Position numbers and translations under genes: made by a program
In this document: positions 62,659 to 64,000 of the stretch, in pieces
Layout: each line of letters starts with the position of its first letter
Position numbering within the stretch: the first letter of the stretch is position 1
The notes under the pieces: model-generated
The model's database searches: none
What the model saw: the letters and a program-made list of their open reading frames with translations, nothing else
Told to the model about the DNA's origin: nothing
Assembly: GCA_008360975.2 (NCBI GenBank)
Contig: CM039211.1
Coordinates: 3,460,767 to 3,524,766 of the forward strand
From: Lichenostomus cassidix
Lineage: Eukaryota; Chordata; Aves; Passeriformes; Meliphagidae
Length of the DNA stretch: 64,000 nucleotides
Direction: 5' to 3'

Positions 62659-64000
62659 GCCTTGCTGTTTCCAGCACCTCTGACTGAGGTTCCTCACCCA
62701 CCCCACCAGGATCTCTGAAAACACCACAATTTCCTTCTGTCTCTGAGCTCTTTGCACGGTTAATGAGGTGATCCTCAGCTCCAGGGGAGGAATTCTGCAG
62801 GAGGAGCTCAGCAGAGCTCACACCTTGGGTCACACACCAGGAGGAGGTGAGACAGACCCAGGGAGCTGCTTGGTGCCAGAGCAGAGCTGTGTGGTGACAG
62901 GAAAGCAAGTGACAGATCCATTCTGCTCTTGGACAAGCCTGGCTGAGCCTCACAGGCAGATCTGCCTCTGCTGGGAGCAACACTTTATTCAGAATAAACC
63001 CCAGAGCTGCCTTACAGCACCTGCCTCTTTAGTTATTAGTGCTTAACCGTTTTTCACAGCATCTGCCACCAAACCATTCATTCTTTTTGCTTTTCCCCAA
63101 AATGCAAATTGCAGGGCCACAGTAGGATTTGCTTTGCCTTCCAAAACACATCAGAAGGGTTGTTTTTTCATCTGAGAGGAGCTTGAAAGTCTTGTTTTCC
63201 GAGGTTCACAGCAATAATTCGCAGTCCTAGAAAGTCTTTTGATATTAAAAATTAAATCTCTGTTTTATGAGAATTTAAGAGCTATTTTGGGGTTATTATT
63301 AGAGAGTCTTAACACTATTCCCATTATTTTTTTTTATTCCCTACCCTACTGTATGTAATTTTGTGTTGCTAAGGGAATATGACCCTGTAAATATGAGCAA
63401 CGTGATTTTTTTTTTTTTGTAATTATAACGTAATTTTCCATTTAAAATATACATCACAGAAAAAATACAAGAGAATAAAGGAGGAGTCTTTTGAGAATTT
63501 AGTATGTCTGAGTTACTTTTTATCTCTGCAGATGCACCTCTTTTCCACTATAATATTTTCAATATTCTGATTTTATTGCACTCTACTGGAAAAATGTCAT
63601 AAAAAGTTATCTGGTTTTACTTCTAATGAAACAATAATGACACCTTCTATTAGAGTAGGAGAGGATGGGTAGTGAAGGACCACAGCTTTGTAATTTTCTG
63701 ACCCTCTGAAAAGTTAAATTTCAAGTGGAATAACGGCATTCCGGGGTAAATGGAGCAATTGGAAATAAATGCTGTCATGTTCAGTAGCATCCAGCTCTGT
63801 GATTTTAAAAAAAAAATCTGTCATCTATTATGGTATCTCACTCAGAGGGTGGAAATTGTGGTTAATCAATTTACATTGCAGTCCTCCCACTCTGCAGGAG
63901 CCTTTCCGTTTCGTTTTGGCTGAAATGAGAACTGAATTCTGGGAATTATGTTTTATTTCTTGCATATAAAAGATTAAAGCAAGTTAAACTTTAATGCAGA

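Larger units (their letters stand above)
53353..64000 (+). other. EDIL3: EDIL3 intron within discoidin domain 2 (at least 10.6 kb)
   Basis: Starts at donor gtaaag and runs off the window. I looked for the next expected exon (the discoidin-2 counterpart of the ITQGAK segment) and did not find it. Contents are a CR1-type 3' end (59284-59391) and a CR1-tail minisatellite (62362-62658). Other stretches are unremarkable AT-rich intron with T or A runs (for example near 58698 and 63409). Confidence 0.85.

Noticed and set aside
1..64000. Search for CRISPR arrays, operons, prophage or bacterial gene clusters
   Set aside because: The window is vertebrate intron/exon DNA; no regularly spaced repeats with unique spacers and no bacterial gene structure were seen.
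53353..64000. Next EDIL3 exon (second part of discoidin domain 2)
   Set aside because: No sequence encoding the expected ITQGAK-type segment with flanking splice sites was found; it presumably lies downstream.

Overview
This is intronic and exonic DNA of one large vertebrate gene, almost certainly from a bird. Five exons on the + strand have consensus splice sites and encode contiguous pieces of EDIL3 (DEL-1, EGF-like repeats and discoidin domains 3), a secreted integrin- and phospholipid-binding matrix protein. The bird assignment rests on repeats: several copies of the CR1 LINE, including its characteristic avian 3' end, and no SINE or L1 families typical of mammals. A songbird or other neoavian is possible but not proven. 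In chicken EDIL3 is Z-linked, so this may be Z chromosome; that is inference.

Layout: 1-5156 is the end of an intron. 5157-5270 is the third EGF domain. A 24.4 kb intron (5271-29643) follows. 29644-29825 opens discoidin domain 1, then comes a 16.4 kb intron, the middle discoidin-1 exon (46237-46392), a short 1.0 kb intron, and the last discoidin-1 exon (47401-47545). After a 5.6 kb intron, 53168-53352 opens discoidin domain 2. The rest of the window (53353-64000) is intron; the last two coding exons expected from the human protein are not visible and should lie downstream. The signal peptide, EGF1 and the RGD-bearing EGF2 should lie upstream. Reading frame is preserved across all five exons, with no stop, frameshift or missing cysteine.

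The intronic DNA is AT-rich with scattered repeats: an old CR1 carrying decayed reverse-transcriptase motifs (16925-17660), other CR1 fragments, two minisatellites that grew inside CR1 copies (36831-36989 and 62362-62658), a 290-bp polypyrimidine tract with a 77-base C run (7864-8153), two LTR-like blocks, A-rich low-complexity tracts and several perfect hairpins. No other protein-coding gene, RNA gene, CRISPR array or operon was found. I see no new biological system. The more notable points are the extreme GC3 of the 47401 exon compared with its neighbours, the LTR-like insertion just after that exon, the long C run, and the palindrome-bearing CR1-tail minisatellite.
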